Of a stretch of 64,000 nt of DNA, positions 34,404 through 44,133 are shown in pieces (position 1 is the first letter of the stretch; the number at the start of each line of letters is the position of its first letter). The DNA comes from Grimontia marina (GTDB lineage: Bacteria > Pseudomonadota > Gammaproteobacteria > Enterobacterales > Vibrionaceae): contig NZ_FIZY01000023.1 of NCBI RefSeq assembly GCF_900060185.1, forward strand, positions 1 through 64,000. The letters run 5' to 3'. Under the pieces are notes generated by a model. It was not told where the DNA came from and did not search any database. It saw only the letters and a program-made list of their open reading frames with translations. Position numbers and translations under genes: made by a program.

Positions 34404-35816
34404 ATGAAAAAGACCAAAATCGTTTGTACGATTGGACCAAAAACCGAATCAGTAGAGATGCTGACTAAGCTGGCAGATGCAGGCATGAATGTAATGCGCC
34501 TGAACTTCTCGCACGGCGACTTCGCAGAGCACGGCACGCGCATCTCTAACCTGCGCCAGGTAATGGAAAACAGCGGCAAGCAACTGGCTATCCTGCTGGA
34601 TACCAAGGGTCCTGAAATCCGCACCATCAAGCTGGAAGGCGGCAACGATGTTTCTCTGGTTGCAGGCCAAACTTTCACTTTCACTACTGACGCTTCAGTA
34701 GTAGGTAACGCAGAGCGCGTTGCAGTAACCTACCCTGGTTTCGCAAAAGATCTGGCTGCAGGTAACACTATCCTGGTTGATGATGGCCTTATCGAAATGG
34801 AAGTTCTGGAAACCACAGAAACTGACGTTATCTGTAAAGTTCTGAACAACGGTGATCTGGGCGAAAACAAAGGCGTTAACCTGCCAGGCGTTTCTGTCAA
34901 CCTACCTGCGCTGTCTGAAAAAGACAAAGGTGACCTGGTATTCGGTTGTGAGCAAGACGTTGACTTCATCGCTGCCTCTTTCATCCGTAAAGCGTCTGAC
35001 GTTAAAGAAATTCGTGAGCTTCTTGCAGCAAACGGCGGCGAGAGCATCCAAATCATCTCTAAAATCGAAAATCAGGAAGGCGTTGATAACTTCGACGAGA
35101 TCCTGGAGCTGTCTGACGGCATCATGGTTGCACGTGGCGACCTGGGTGTAGAAATCCCAGCTGAAGAAGTTATCTTTGCTCAGAAGATGATGATCGAGAA
35201 ATGTAACCGCGCACGTAAAGTGGTTATCACTGCAACCCAAATGCTGGATTCAATGATCAAGAACCCACGTCCAACTCGCGCAGAAGCGGGCGACGTTGCA
35301 AACGCGATCATGGACGGTACTGACGCAGTGATGCTGTCTGGTGAAACTGCGAAGGGTAAATACCCAGTTGAAGCTGTGACCATCATGGCGCAAATTGCTA
35401 AGCGTACTGATGCGGTACTGAAAGCTGAACTGGGCTCACGTCTGGACAGCTCTCGCCTGCGTATCACTGAAGCAGTATGTAAAGGCGCAGTAGACACCGC
35501 TGAGAAGCTGGGTGCTCCTCTGATCGTTGTTGCTACTGAAGCGGGTAAGTCTGCGCGTTCTATCCGCAAGTACTTCCCAACTGCAAACATCATCGCTGTA
35601 ACCATCAACGAGAAAACGGCTGCGCAACTTTGCCTGAGCAAAGGCGTGACTTCAGTGGTTGTTGACCAGTTCGAAAACACTGACGAGTTCTACCGTCGTG
35701 GTAAAGAAATCGCTCTGGAATCAGGTCTGGCTGCGAAAGGCGACATTGTTGTTATGGTTTCAGGCGCACTGGTTGCTTCTGGTACTACCAACACTGCATC
35801 TGTACACGTTCTGTAA
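34404..35816 (+). CDS. pykF: Pyruvate kinase type I
   Basis: 470 aa, the usual length. Converts phosphoenolpyruvate and ADP to pyruvate and ATP in glycolysis. Visible landmarks: MRLNFSHGD (Arg32, Asn34), [10 protein letters not shown] (Asp66), Lys220 in [21 protein letters not shown], and [31 protein letters not shown], the C-terminal regulatory half being complete. Strong codon bias of a highly expressed gene. It has its own promoter and terminator. Confidence 0.97.
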   Translation: MKKTKIVCTIGPKTESVEMLTKLADAGMNVMRLNFSHGDFAEHGTRISNLRQVMENSGKQLAILLDTKGPEIRTIKLEGGNDVSLVAGQTFTFTTDASVVGNAERVAVTYPGFAKDLAAGNTILVDDGLIEMEVLETTETDVICKVLNNGDLGENKGVNLPGVSVNLPALSEKDKGDLVFGCEQDVDFIAASFIRKASDVKEIRELLAANGGESIQIISKIENQEGVDNFDEILELSDGIMVARGDLGVEIPAEEVIFAQKMMIEKCNRARKVVITATQMLDSMIKNPRPTRAEAGDVANAIMDGTDAVMLSGETAKGKYPVEAVTIMAQIAKRTDAVLKAELGSRLDSSRLRITEAVCKGAVDTAEKLGAPLIVVATEAGKSARSIRKYFPTANIIAVTINEKTAAQLCLSKGVTSVVVDQFENTDEFYRRGKEIALESGLAAKGDIVVMVSGALVASGTTNTASVHVL

Positions 35817-35834
35817 TCGAACCATACCGTGCAT

Positions 35835-35869
35835 AAAAAAGGAGCCAATTGGCTCCTTTTTTGTTTTTA
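35835..35869 (+). terminator. Rho-independent terminator of pykF
   Basis: AAAAAAGGAGCC pairs with GGCTCCTTTTTT across AATT, followed by GTTTTT. Confidence 0.92.
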
Positions 35870-35902
35870 GCGCTCGGGCTAAAGTTCTGTTTCTTTGGGC
35901 TT

Positions 35903-36055
35903 TTACTTCTTCAATCTGGATGGAACCAGTTCATTGCGGTGAGTGTTCATCAGTACCGCCATCGGCACCAGATAAATCCAGCCGACCTTAATCGTCAGGA
36001 CAGCCAGAGACAAGGTTGTCACTCTCACCAAATACTTATTGATGGTTTGCAACAC
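35903..36055 (-). CDS. Small membrane protein candidate (50 aa)
   Basis: Reads GTG at 36055 to TAA at 35903 without stop: VLQTINKYLVRVTTLSLAVL, then TIKVGWIYLVPMAVLMNTHR and a basic tail. GAGAAAG lies 5 bases before the GTG. The middle forms one hydrophobic helix (residues 12-36) with Arg/Lys at both ends, typical of short inner-membrane proteins. It lies between pykF and the ilvIH terminator. Expression and function are unknown. Confidence 0.45.
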   Translation of the reverse strand: MLQTINKYLVRVTTLSLAVLTIKVGWIYLVPMAVLMNTHRNELVPSRLKK

Positions 36056-36162
36056 AACAGCTTTCTCTTGGGTTTATTTTGTTTTTCTTGTACCCCGGGA
36101 GTATACATTTCGGGCAGAAAGTCACAAGCCGAGAGCATCTTCCAGCAGCCCATCAGACACAA

Positions 36163-36189
36163 AAAAACCGACGGCTCTTGTCGGTTTTT
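36163..36189 (-). terminator. Rho-independent terminator of ilvIH
   Basis: AAAAACCGAC (36163-36172) pairs with GTCGGTTTTT (36180-36189); the minus strand continues with T's. Sits 20 bases after the ilvH stop. Confidence 0.88.
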
Positions 36190-36209
36190 ACTGGTATCGC
36201 TTGTCAGTT

Positions 36210-36707
36210 TTACTGACGCAGTGCGCGTTCACCACGTGCAATGCCTACAACACCACTACGTGCCACTTCAATGATGTCAGTGACATCTTTCATCGCTGCG
36301 ATGAAGGCTTCAATCTTGTCGCTTGAGCCTGCAATCTGCACCGTGTAGAGCGAGTTAGTCACGTCTACAATCTGGCCACGGAAGATGTCAGCAGTACGTT
36401 TCACTTCTGCACGGGCAAAGCCGCTCGCTTTCACTTTCACCATCGCTAGTTCGCGCTCAATATGCTCTGACTCGGTCACATTGCTCACTTTCAACACGTC
36501 AATTAGCTTGTGCAGTTGTTTCTCAATCTGCTCACGCTCTGACGCTTTAACTACGGTGGTCGTGATGTTCAGACGGGAAAGCGTTGGATCGTCTGTCGGG
36601 GAAACCGTAAGAGATTCAATGTTATAGCCACGCTGTGAAAAAAGGCCGACTACACGAGACAATGCGCCCGGTTCGTTTTCCATCAAAATCGATACAATAC
36701 TGCGCAT
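36210..36707 (-). CDS. ilvH: Acetolactate synthase small (regulatory) subunit
   Basis: 165 aa, beginning [20 protein letters not shown] with the ACT domain that binds valine; C-terminal half includes FRGQIVDVTNSLYTVQIAGS. It activates and gives valine sensitivity to the catalytic subunit. The start overlaps the ilvI stop by one base (TAATG), which forces close coupling. An in-frame ATG upstream lies inside ilvI and is not used. Confidence 0.95.
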   Translation of the reverse strand: MRSIVSILMENEPGALSRVVGLFSQRGYNIESLTVSPTDDPTLSRLNITTTVVKASEREQIEKQLHKLIDVLKVSNVTESEHIERELAMVKVKASGFARAEVKRTADIFRGQIVDVTNSLYTVQIAGSSDKIEAFIAAMKDVTDIIEVARSGVVGIARGERALRQ

Positions 36708-38425
36708 TATGTTCTCTCCGTCTTGCTCAACCACATTTCATTCATTGCACCACCACGAACCTGCATAGGATAAACGTGCTCTGTTTCATCCACGCTGATG
36801 TCGAAGAAAACCAGTTTGTCTTTCATCGCCAAGCCGCGTGCCAGTTCGCTTTCCAGTTGAGCCGGATCACTGATGCGAATACCTACGTGACCGTAAGCTT
36901 CTGCAATCGCAGCAAAATCAGGCACCGAATCCATGTAAGAATGAGAGTGACGGCCTTGATAAATCATGTCCTGCCACTGCTTCACCATACCGAGGAAGCG
37001 GTTGTTGAGGTTGATAATTTTGACGGGGATATCGTATTGCAATGCCGTCGACAGTTCCTGAATATTCATCTGGATACTGCCGTCACCGGTCACACACAGC
37101 ACTTCTGCATCTGGGATCGCGAACTTCACGCCCATTGCAGCAGGCAGGCCGAAGCCCATGGTGCCGAGACCACCAGAGTTAATCCAGCGACGGGGCTTAT
37201 CAAACGGATAATAAAGCGCAGCAAACATTTGGTGCTGGCCAACATCCGATGCTACGTATGCGTCGCCATTGGTGAGCTTGTAAACCGCTTCAATCGCTTG
37301 TTGCGGCTTGATGCGCTCGTTGTTCGTTTCGTAAGCCAGACACTGACGCTCACGCCATACATTGACGTTGTTCCACCAAGCGTCGAGCGCTGTTTCATCA
37401 TTCGTGCCCCCCTGTTCGGTCAGGATCTTCAACATGGTGTTCAGTACCACATCCGCCGAGCCTACGATTGGGATATCAGCCGAAACAGTTTTTGAAATGC
37501 TCGAAGGATCGATGTCGATGTGCATGACCTTGGCATTTGGACAGTATTTTTCAAGATTATTGGTTGTACGGTCATCAAAGCGGACACCGATACCGAAGAT
37601 CAGGTCAGCATTGTGCATCGCCATATTGGCTTCGTACGTGCCGTGCATGCCTAGCATACCCAGCGATTTGTCACCCGTACCCGGATAAGCACCAAGGCCC
37701 ATCAGCGTACTGATAACAGGAATATTCAGTGTGTCTGCCAGCGTTTTAATCTGCTCGCCACATTCAGAAATGACAGCGCCGCCACCCACATACAGAACCG
37801 GTTTTTTCGCTTCAAGCAGTGCTTTTAGACCACGCTTGATTTGTCCTTTGTGACCCGAGGTTGTCGGGTTGTAAGAACGCATGGACATGCTTTCCGGATA
37901 CTCGTAAGGATATTTATTTGCTGGGTTCAGCATATCTTTTGGCAGATCAACAACCACAGGACCTGGACGGCCGGTTGACGCCAAATAGAAGGCTTTTTTG
38001 ATGACTTTTGGAATGTCTTCAGTGTTTTTCACAAGAAAACTGTGTTTTACGATAGGACGGGAAACACCCACCATGTCACATTCCTGGAAGGCATCGTTAC
38101 CAATCAGGTTGCTCATTACCTGACCGGACAAAACAACCATTGGGACTGAATCGTAATACGCGGTTGCGATACCGGTGATGGCGTTGGTTGCGCCTGGGCC
38201 TGAAGTGACCAGTACCACGCCGACTTCGCCAGTTGCGCGGGCATAGCCATCGGCCATGTGAACAGCTGCTTGCTCGTGGCGAACGAGAACGTGCTCGATA
38301 TCGCTTTTCTCATGCAGTGCATCATAGATATCCAAAACCGATCCGCCCGGATACCCAAATATATGTTTTACGCCTTGGTCGATCATCGAACGAACGACCA
38401 TGTCGGCTCCTGACAACATTTCCAC
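36707..38425 (-). CDS. ilvI: Acetolactate synthase large (catalytic) subunit
   Basis: 572 aa from GTG at 38425, supported by GGAGG 6 bases upstream and by the family start [18 protein letters not shown]; an ATG 7 codons earlier is not preferred. ThDP enzyme making acetolactate/acetohydroxybutyrate for Ile, Val, Leu. Landmarks: [17 protein letters not shown] (catalytic Glu), FAD-binding middle domain, and ThDP motif [20 protein letters not shown], followed by [12 protein letters not shown]. Forms an operon with ilvH. Confidence 0.96.
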   Translation of the reverse strand: MEMLSGADMVVRSMIDQGVKHIFGYPGGSVLDIYDALHEKSDIEHVLVRHEQAAVHMADGYARATGEVGVVLVTSGPGATNAITGIATAYYDSVPMVVLSGQVMSNLIGNDAFQECDMVGVSRPIVKHSFLVKNTEDIPKVIKKAFYLASTGRPGPVVVDLPKDMLNPANKYPYEYPESMSMRSYNPTTSGHKGQIKRGLKALLEAKKPVLYVGGGAVISECGEQIKTLADTLNIPVISTLMGLGAYPGTGDKSLGMLGMHGTYEANMAMHNADLIFGIGVRFDDRTTNNLEKYCPNAKVMHIDIDPSSISKTVSADIPIVGSADVVLNTMLKILTEQGGTNDETALDAWWNNVNVWRERQCLAYETNNERIKPQQAIEAVYKLTNGDAYVASDVGQHQMFAALYYPFDKPRRWINSGGLGTMGFGLPAAMGVKFAIPDAEVLCVTGDGSIQMNIQELSTALQYDIPVKIINLNNRFLGMVKQWQDMIYQGRHSHSYMDSVPDFAAIAEAYGHVGIRISDPAQLESELARGLAMKDKLVFFDISVDETEHVYPMQVRGGAMNEMWLSKTERT

Positions 38426-38946
38426 TATATGCCTCCATGTATGCATAGTTTAGGACTTATTTGTAGCCTAGAGATGGATGTCGGCGTGACTACCTGTTTG
38501 CCGCCAATCCATGCCAGCTATGCTTTTGACTCCGGTCGTAACAAGAATCAAAAAAGCTTCCACTCAAGGGCTATTTTGATGGCTGCTGCAACCAGCAACT
38601 CACCACCTCTTGAGCACCACAACTTTAACGCTTTGTTAGCAAATATGTCTATCGCTTAACCCAGATTCCCAGTAATACTCTGATTGGATGAACTTTCGTC
38701 ACTAAAGACTCTAATATAAATACCTGAATTAGCATTCATTGCTGAAAAGTTCCTTTTTGGCGATATTTAGTGTTCGCTCACCAAGAAAAATGAGGCATGA
38801 AAAAAGTATGTTTTTGGCTGTTACCGACAGAATGCAATTGAAGTAGCACATTAAAGACACTTTAACACCAGTTCCAAAGCAGGAATACGCGAAAGGATGC
38901 GATAAAAAAGCCCGACTCTTAGGCCGGGCTTTTCAGTGAAAACAAA
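38426..38946. other. Intergenic; ilvIH promoter and synthetase terminator
   Basis: 520 bases. The left part must hold the promoter of ilvIH; in E. coli this region is bound by Lrp, which I cannot verify here. The right end contains the terminator at 38906-38933. No gene recognised. Confidence 0.5.
38906..38933 (-). terminator. Terminator of the acyl-CoA synthetase gene
   Basis: AAAAGCCCG (38906-38914) pairs with CGGGCTTTT (38925-38933); the minus strand then has TT runs. Confidence 0.85.
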
Positions 38947-40743
38947 TCAGCGGTGCTTCTTGTACATGGCTTCGATTTGCTTCTTGTAGCGCTCGAGGAT
39001 CACCTTACGGCGCAGCTTCAGGGTAGGCGTCAATTCACCTTGTGCCATGGAGAACTCTGAAGGTAACAGCGTAAACTTCTTCACTTGCTCAAACTTCGCC
39101 AGCTCTTTTTGTAGCTCTTCAACGCGTTTTTCGAACATTGCTACCACTTCACTGTGTTTAATCAACTCCATGCGATCGTGGTATTTGATGTTGAACTCTT
39201 TCGCCCAGGTTTCCAGCGTTTCAAAACAAGGTACAATCAAGGCAGATACAAAATGACGTGCGTCTGCGACCACCGCGATTTGCTCGATGAAGTGGTCCTT
39301 GCCCAGCTTACCTTCAATCATCTGAGGCGCAATGTATTTACCGCCGGAGGTTTTCATCAACTCTTTGATGCGGTCAGTAATAAAAAGGTTACCCTGCGCA
39401 TCAATATGGCCAGCATCGCCAGTTTTCAGGAAGCCATCAGCTGTGAAGGTTTCTGCTGTTTCTTTTGGCTTGTTGTAGTAGCCGCGCATGACCATAGGGC
39501 CACGCACCAAAATCTCGTTGTTGTTGCCAATTTTCACTTCAGCATTTGGCATTGCCATGCCAATGGAGTCCGGGTCAAAACTCGCACTGTCCCAGCAAGA
39601 AACCGTCGCCGTGGTTTCGGTCATGCCATAGCCCAGTTTCACGTTCACACCAATCGCGTGGAAGAAACGGCCAATAGCTGGCTCAAGCTTCGCGCCTCCG
39701 CACGGCATCATAGTAATATTGCCACCCAGAAGCTGGCGTAGTTTGCTCAATACCAACTTATCAGCAGTTCGGTGAGCGCTTTTCAGCCACGGCGCTGGTT
39801 TCTTGCCTTTACGGGTAATTTCCGCCATCAGGTTGCCGATATATACCGCGGCGCGGAACATACCTTTTTTCACCGGACTGGCAGTCGCCACTTTCTCGTG
39901 TACGGCGCTGTATATCTTCTCGTAGAATCGCGGAACCGCACACATTACGGTAGGTTTTACCTCCTGAAGCGCTTCACGGATGGCCTCGGTGCTAGACAGG
40001 TAGCAGTTGGTCGCACCGTGGTGCAGGACATAAAAGCTCCAGCAACGCTCAAACACGTGAGACAGCGGCAGAAATGCCAGAGATACTTCGTTCTCACTGA
40101 TCCCCAACACCTTATCGTGGCTTTCAATCTGGGCTGCTACATTGGCGTAATCCAGCATCACCCCCTTTGGCTCGCCTGTGGTCCCAGAGGTGTAAATCAA
40201 TGTCATCAGATCGCTCATTGAAGCGTCTGAAATACGCACCAGCATTTCCTGCTCTACGTTGTCATTGGCAGTTTGTAGGAAAGCTTCCCAGCTTTGGCCC
40301 ATTTCATGGCTGGCAAAATCAACGTTGTCATCAAAGCTGACAATCTTTTCCAGCGCTGGGCAGCTAGACGCAATCGACATCGCCGCATCAGCCTGCGATT
40401 GGTCGCCAACGAACAGAATACGTGCACCTGCATCACGCAGGATATAGGCAGCCTGTTCAGCTGTATTAGTTGGATAAATTGGCACTGGCACACAGCGCAC
40501 CTGTAGAGCAGCGACATCCGCTATGCTCCACTCCGCACAGTTGTTGGCAAAAATACCAACTTTGTCCTGCACAGCGAGGCCAGATACCAGCATCGCTTTA
40601 GAAGCTGTATCAATGCGCTCACCGAACTGATGCCAGCTTATTTCGCCCCAGCTATTTCCTTGCTGGAAACGCAGCGCGATCTTGTCGCCTTGAGCTTTTA
40701 CCTGCTCGCGGATTCGGTTAACGATATGAAGTTCCAGCGCCAT
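38947..40743 (-). CDS. Long-chain acyl-CoA synthetase (AMP-forming)
   Basis: 598 aa. ANL-superfamily motifs: [15 protein letters not shown] (P-loop), [22 protein letters not shown] and KYIAPQMIE near the C-terminus. The family activates fatty acids to acyl-CoA via an acyl-AMP. Closest type is the FAA1-like long-chain enzyme found beside leuO in Vibrio. Single gene with its own terminator. Confidence 0.93.
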   Translation of the reverse strand: MALELHIVNRIREQVKAQGDKIALRFQQGNSWGEISWHQFGERIDTASKAMLVSGLAVQDKVGIFANNCAEWSIADVAALQVRCVPVPIYPTNTAEQAAYILRDAGARILFVGDQSQADAAMSIASSCPALEKIVSFDDNVDFASHEMGQSWEAFLQTANDNVEQEMLVRISDASMSDLMTLIYTSGTTGEPKGVMLDYANVAAQIESHDKVLGISENEVSLAFLPLSHVFERCWSFYVLHHGATNCYLSSTEAIREALQEVKPTVMCAVPRFYEKIYSAVHEKVATASPVKKGMFRAAVYIGNLMAEITRKGKKPAPWLKSAHRTADKLVLSKLRQLLGGNITMMPCGGAKLEPAIGRFFHAIGVNVKLGYGMTETTATVSCWDSASFDPDSIGMAMPNAEVKIGNNNEILVRGPMVMRGYYNKPKETAETFTADGFLKTGDAGHIDAQGNLFITDRIKELMKTSGGKYIAPQMIEGKLGKDHFIEQIAVVADARHFVSALIVPCFETLETWAKEFNIKYHDRMELIKHSEVVAMFEKRVEELQKELAKFEQVKKFTLLPSEFSMAQGELTPTLKLRRKVILERYKKQIEAMYKKHR

Positions 40744-41088
40744 TTAATTCTCTCTCAGCACGAGGTTGCGTCCCCTATGAATGCGTGGGGGGAACGACGA
40801 TAAAAACTTAGCTAACACTTGTAAGCTAAAAATCCGAAGGCAGTGTAATAGCTCCCCCGTCAAATACAAGAAAAAGCGCATGCAGAAAGGATAAAATATA
40901 GACAATGCATTTGAAGACTACTGTTCATTTCAGAGTACACTTGTTTTCTCAACTTTCAGAAAAGTTGTAACAGGCTGTAATCAATAGGGTCTGCCGCCCC
41001 TGAAAGCGTGATTCCACGGGAAGTAACATGCACAAAAAAACCGGCATAAGCCGGTTTTTCGTCAATATTCTGGGTGTTTTTACGCGGT
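40744..41088. other. Intergenic between synthetase and leuO
   Basis: About 345 bases with the synthetase promoter and the leuO terminator (41034-41059). No other feature seen. Confidence 0.5.
41034..41059 (-). terminator. Terminator of leuO
   Basis: AAAACCGGC (41037-41045) pairs with GCCGGTTTT (41050-41058) around ATAA; the minus strand ends in a T-run. Confidence 0.88.
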
Positions 41089-42036
41089 TTATACCAACGA
41101 ATTGCCGCAGATAGACAGCAGTTGATCTCGCATCCAAAGATGCCCTTTGTCTTTCTCTGCAGACGCATGCCAGCTCAGGTAACCGCTAATACGGTTGTTA
41201 TCCAGCGGCAGTGGCAGCATTTTCAGGTTATCGCGATTGTTGCCTGCTTCGATCATCCAGCGAGGTGCCACAGCCACCAACTGTGATTGGCTAACCACGT
41301 ATAGGATGTTGCTCAAGCTAACGCCCTGGTACGCTTCGCGGTAACGGCCATCACGGTAAAGTGCTTCTGCGTAACCCTGCATTTCACCATTGCGTTTAAG
41401 TACTGCATGCGCTTCAGATGCCAGCTCTTTCGCGGTAATGCTTTCAGTAAGACGTGGGTGATTCTTACTCGCCACCACGACAAGCTCATCATTGAACATT
41501 TCTGTGCTGCTGAAGCCCAACTCGTTGAAATGAAGGTAATCAATCACAAAGTCCACTTCCTGATAACGCAGCTTACGCGCGATATCACGATCAAATTCCG
41601 TCTCTACCTGAACCTTCACGCTTGGTGCAACGGAAGAAATCGTGTTCAGGATTTGCGGAACAAAACGCATGTCTGATGGGCTGCAAATTGCCAGACGGAA
41701 TGTACGGTTGCTGGTTTCAGGAATAAAGACTGAGGTCGGCAACTCATTCTTGATTAACTGGATCGCCTGGCGAATCGGGCCAAATAACTGACGGGCACGT
41801 TGTGTAGGTTTAATGCCGCGGCCATTTCGAACAAACAGCTCATCGTTAAACATCACTTTAAGACGCGACACTGCATTACTCACCGCTGGTTGTGACATGC
41901 CTAGACTTTGTGCGGCGCGTGTAATGTTTTGTTCTTGCATCACTGCATCAAAAACAGTGATGAGATTGAGATCAACACTTCTTAACGTCGTATCCGTACG
42001 GTTTTCAATATTGTTAACCGACTCTTTCTGCGTCAT
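41089..42036 (-). CDS. leuO: LeuO, LysR-family regulator
   Basis: 315 aa. N-terminal HTH at about 20-80 (SVDLNLITVFDAVMQEQNIT, RAAQSLGMSQPAVSNAVSRLK), then the LysR effector domain (FRLAICSPSDMRFVPQIL). LeuO antagonises H-NS and controls many loci, including virulence and bile response in Vibrio. Here it is not adjacent to leuA as in E. coli, but is separated by glycosyltransferase, PAP2 and efflux genes; the family-specific placement next to an acyl-CoA synthetase and an MJ1255-type glycosyltransferase fits Vibrio. Confidence 0.93.
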   Translation of the reverse strand: MTQKESVNNIENRTDTTLRSVDLNLITVFDAVMQEQNITRAAQSLGMSQPAVSNAVSRLKVMFNDELFVRNGRGIKPTQRARQLFGPIRQAIQLIKNELPTSVFIPETSNRTFRLAICSPSDMRFVPQILNTISSVAPSVKVQVETEFDRDIARKLRYQEVDFVIDYLHFNELGFSSTEMFNDELVVVASKNHPRLTESITAKELASEAHAVLKRNGEMQGYAEALYRDGRYREAYQGVSLSNILYVVSQSQLVAVAPRWMIEAGNNRDNLKMLPLPLDNNRISGYLSWHASAEKDKGHLWMRDQLLSICGNSLV

Positions 42037-42372
42037 AGCGAAACCCTAAAGGAAGGAGTAAATGTATAGCGTACGCCACCCAAAACACCGAACGACCCTG
42101 AAAATGAGTATTTAAATTGAAAAGGGTCGAAAGGCATCAGTTAGGCAACTTAGCTTGCTCATGCCCCAGCATAATGAGTGAAACTGAACACACGCTAACC
42201 AAGGCACCAACTTAGTAACATGATCGGATAAATACACCCCAGTAAATTGTTATAAAATCATGTGCGACGGAAATGGTAAAAACCTAAAAATAAAATAAAA
42301 AAGAGGCTGATAAACAGCCTCTTAGCTCTAAAAAACACAACCAACGACCTTGTTAGTTACACATTCACTTCA
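42037..42372. other. Intergenic, leuO promoter region
   Basis: About 335 A/T-rich bases. The right end holds the terminator of the glycosyltransferase gene; the left part should be the leuO promoter, where H-NS-type silencing would be plausible. Confidence 0.5.
42301..42323 (-). terminator. Terminator of the glycosyltransferase gene
   Basis: AAGAGGCTG (42301-42309) pairs with CAGCCTCTT (42315-42323); minus strand continues with TTTTTATTTT. Confidence 0.88.
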
Positions 42373-43509
42373 TCAATGCTGACGCAAACTTTTATTTGCC
42401 TGTGACGGCAGCCTCATGCTGAGCATGGCTCTCTTCCGAGTCTTTTGAGGCCAGAAATCTGACAAAAGATCGGTGACATGCTCTGGAAATGATACCTGCG
42501 ACCAAAGGGATTCTCGAAGCAAAGGCAGGGTGCTTAAATCTCCTTCCCCCAACCATGCTGCCAGTTCTGAAGCAACGTTTGGGTATTTGACGCGACTGCT
42601 TTCTGTCTGCTTCAACCATTCACGAATCGTATCCAAATCCAGTGATTCCATCGAAGTTGCCAACCCCAGTGTATCCAGCGTCGAAACATTACTTTGCTGC
42701 TCAAACTGACCACTGAGCGGTTTAAGTAGCAACTTCTTGCCCAGCGATAACGCCTCTGAAGGCAGTTCAAACCCACCATTGGCAATGACACCGTCACAGC
42801 TTGCCAATACCTTGTGGAAAGCTGCCTTACTCAATGGACGGACATCCACATTATCCTCCACTCTCGCTTCCTGACAGGATGGATGAAAACAGATAAACCG
42901 CTGCGGAAAATGTTGTAGCACCCGAACAACCTCTTCCAGATTTTCAAACGGAAGATACGTCAAAATAGTGCCATTTTTAGTGGGTTCCACCGTTTGAAGA
43001 TCAATGATCGGCGGCAAGACAGGCTGATTGAAGTGGTACCAGTGCAAGCCGATTTTCGTCTCTGTCGGCGCAAAGTAATGCATGATGAGCTTATCCAGCA
43101 GGGATTGCCCCTGCTTCGGTACGTCGAAGGCAAACGCAGACTGGTGACTGACGGACACCGTCGGCACACCTTGTCGTTTCGCAGCATGTGCCGAAACCGG
43201 CTCAAAGTCAGAAACCACCAGATCATAGCCCGACACATCCAGCTCCCGCACTTCGCGGACGAACGACACTAGACTGTTGTTCAACGTGGTTTTCAGCATG
43301 CTGACTTTCCCCGCCTCGCTGACAAAGGTGAGCCCGCGACGCACTTCATACTCCCCGAACACGTCCATATCAAAATACTCCGATGCAGGACGACCAGAGA
43401 ACAGGAACTTCACCTCAACATGTTGCAGATTGGAAAAAGCGTCTGCCATCGCACGTGCACGGGAAATATGCCCATTCCCTGTGCCTTGCACGCCATAAAG
43501 TATTTTCAT
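42373..43509 (-). CDS. MJ1255/VC2487-family glycosyltransferase
   Basis: 378 aa, start MKILYGVQGTGNGHISRARA, the GT-B N-terminal motif of this family; then LVVSDFEPVSAHAAKRQGVP and the C-terminal nucleotide-sugar region CDGVIANGGFELPSEALSLGK. Members resemble undecaprenyl-PP-MurNAc GlcNAc transferases but their acceptor is not established. Next to a PAP2 phosphatase gene in the same direction, suggesting lipid-linked or envelope work. Confidence 0.85.
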   Translation of the reverse strand: MKILYGVQGTGNGHISRARAMADAFSNLQHVEVKFLFSGRPASEYFDMDVFGEYEVRRGLTFVSEAGKVSMLKTTLNNSLVSFVREVRELDVSGYDLVVSDFEPVSAHAAKRQGVPTVSVSHQSAFAFDVPKQGQSLLDKLIMHYFAPTETKIGLHWYHFNQPVLPPIIDLQTVEPTKNGTILTYLPFENLEEVVRVLQHFPQRFICFHPSCQEARVEDNVDVRPLSKAAFHKVLASCDGVIANGGFELPSEALSLGKKLLLKPLSGQFEQQSNVSTLDTLGLATSMESLDLDTIREWLKQTESSRVKYPNVASELAAWLGEGDLSTLPLLRESLWSQVSFPEHVTDLLSDFWPQKTRKRAMLSMRLPSQANKSLRQH

Positions 43510-43537
43510 GTAGGTTCTCGTTGTTGTTTCCCACTCA

Positions 43538-44044
43538 TCAGGCCATCAAAGCTAATGACGCGCAGGCCAATCCAAGCAAGGCACCGACGATAACATCGGT
43601 AATGAAATGAACACCAAGCAACACACGGGAAGCGCCAATCGCAGCGGCCCATCCCCAGTAGACATGGCTGAATTCGGGATAGAAGTGACTCAGTAATGCC
43701 GCCATCACAAATGCCGCTGCCGTGTGTCCGGAAGGCATGCTGTAGAGATCTGACGGTGTAATAAATGAAGGAAGATGTTGTGGTCTTGCTCGGCGGAAAC
43801 GTCTTTTCAGCCACATAAAAAGAGGGACTTCAATGGCAAACGCCATCAGACCGACGATCAGGAAATGCAGACCCTGCATACCGCCGAAAAGCGCAAGCAA
43901 AACGCCTATTGCCGCATAAAGGTGACCGTCTCCACTTTTAGAAACCCAACGGAAAATCCGTGCGATATCCGCACTGAAACGGTGATTAAGGCAAAGGGTG
44001 GACACGGCATTATCCACCCTTTGGATAGCGACGAGACTCCGCAT
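43538..44044 (-). CDS. PAP2-family membrane phosphatase
   Basis: 168 aa with several membrane helices. The three phosphatase motifs are present: KRRFRRARP, PSGHT and SRVLLGVHFITDV. It dephosphorylates a lipid phosphate such as undecaprenyl or phosphatidylglycerol phosphate; the substrate is unknown. 28 bases upstream of the glycosyltransferase gene and probably cotranscribed. Confidence 0.9.
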   Translation of the reverse strand: MRSLVAIQRVDNAVSTLCLNHRFSADIARIFRWVSKSGDGHLYAAIGVLLALFGGMQGLHFLIVGLMAFAIEVPLFMWLKRRFRRARPQHLPSFITPSDLYSMPSGHTAAAFVMAALLSHFYPEFSHVYWGWAAAIGASRVLLGVHFITDVIVGALLGLACASLALMA

Positions 44045-44133
44045 TCATCTGCTCCAATTCTTCACGTTACCGGTTCAGATTAGGAGTCAGGAATGACAGT
44101 CCCGTGACGCTTTGCAGACGAGTTGATGAACTT

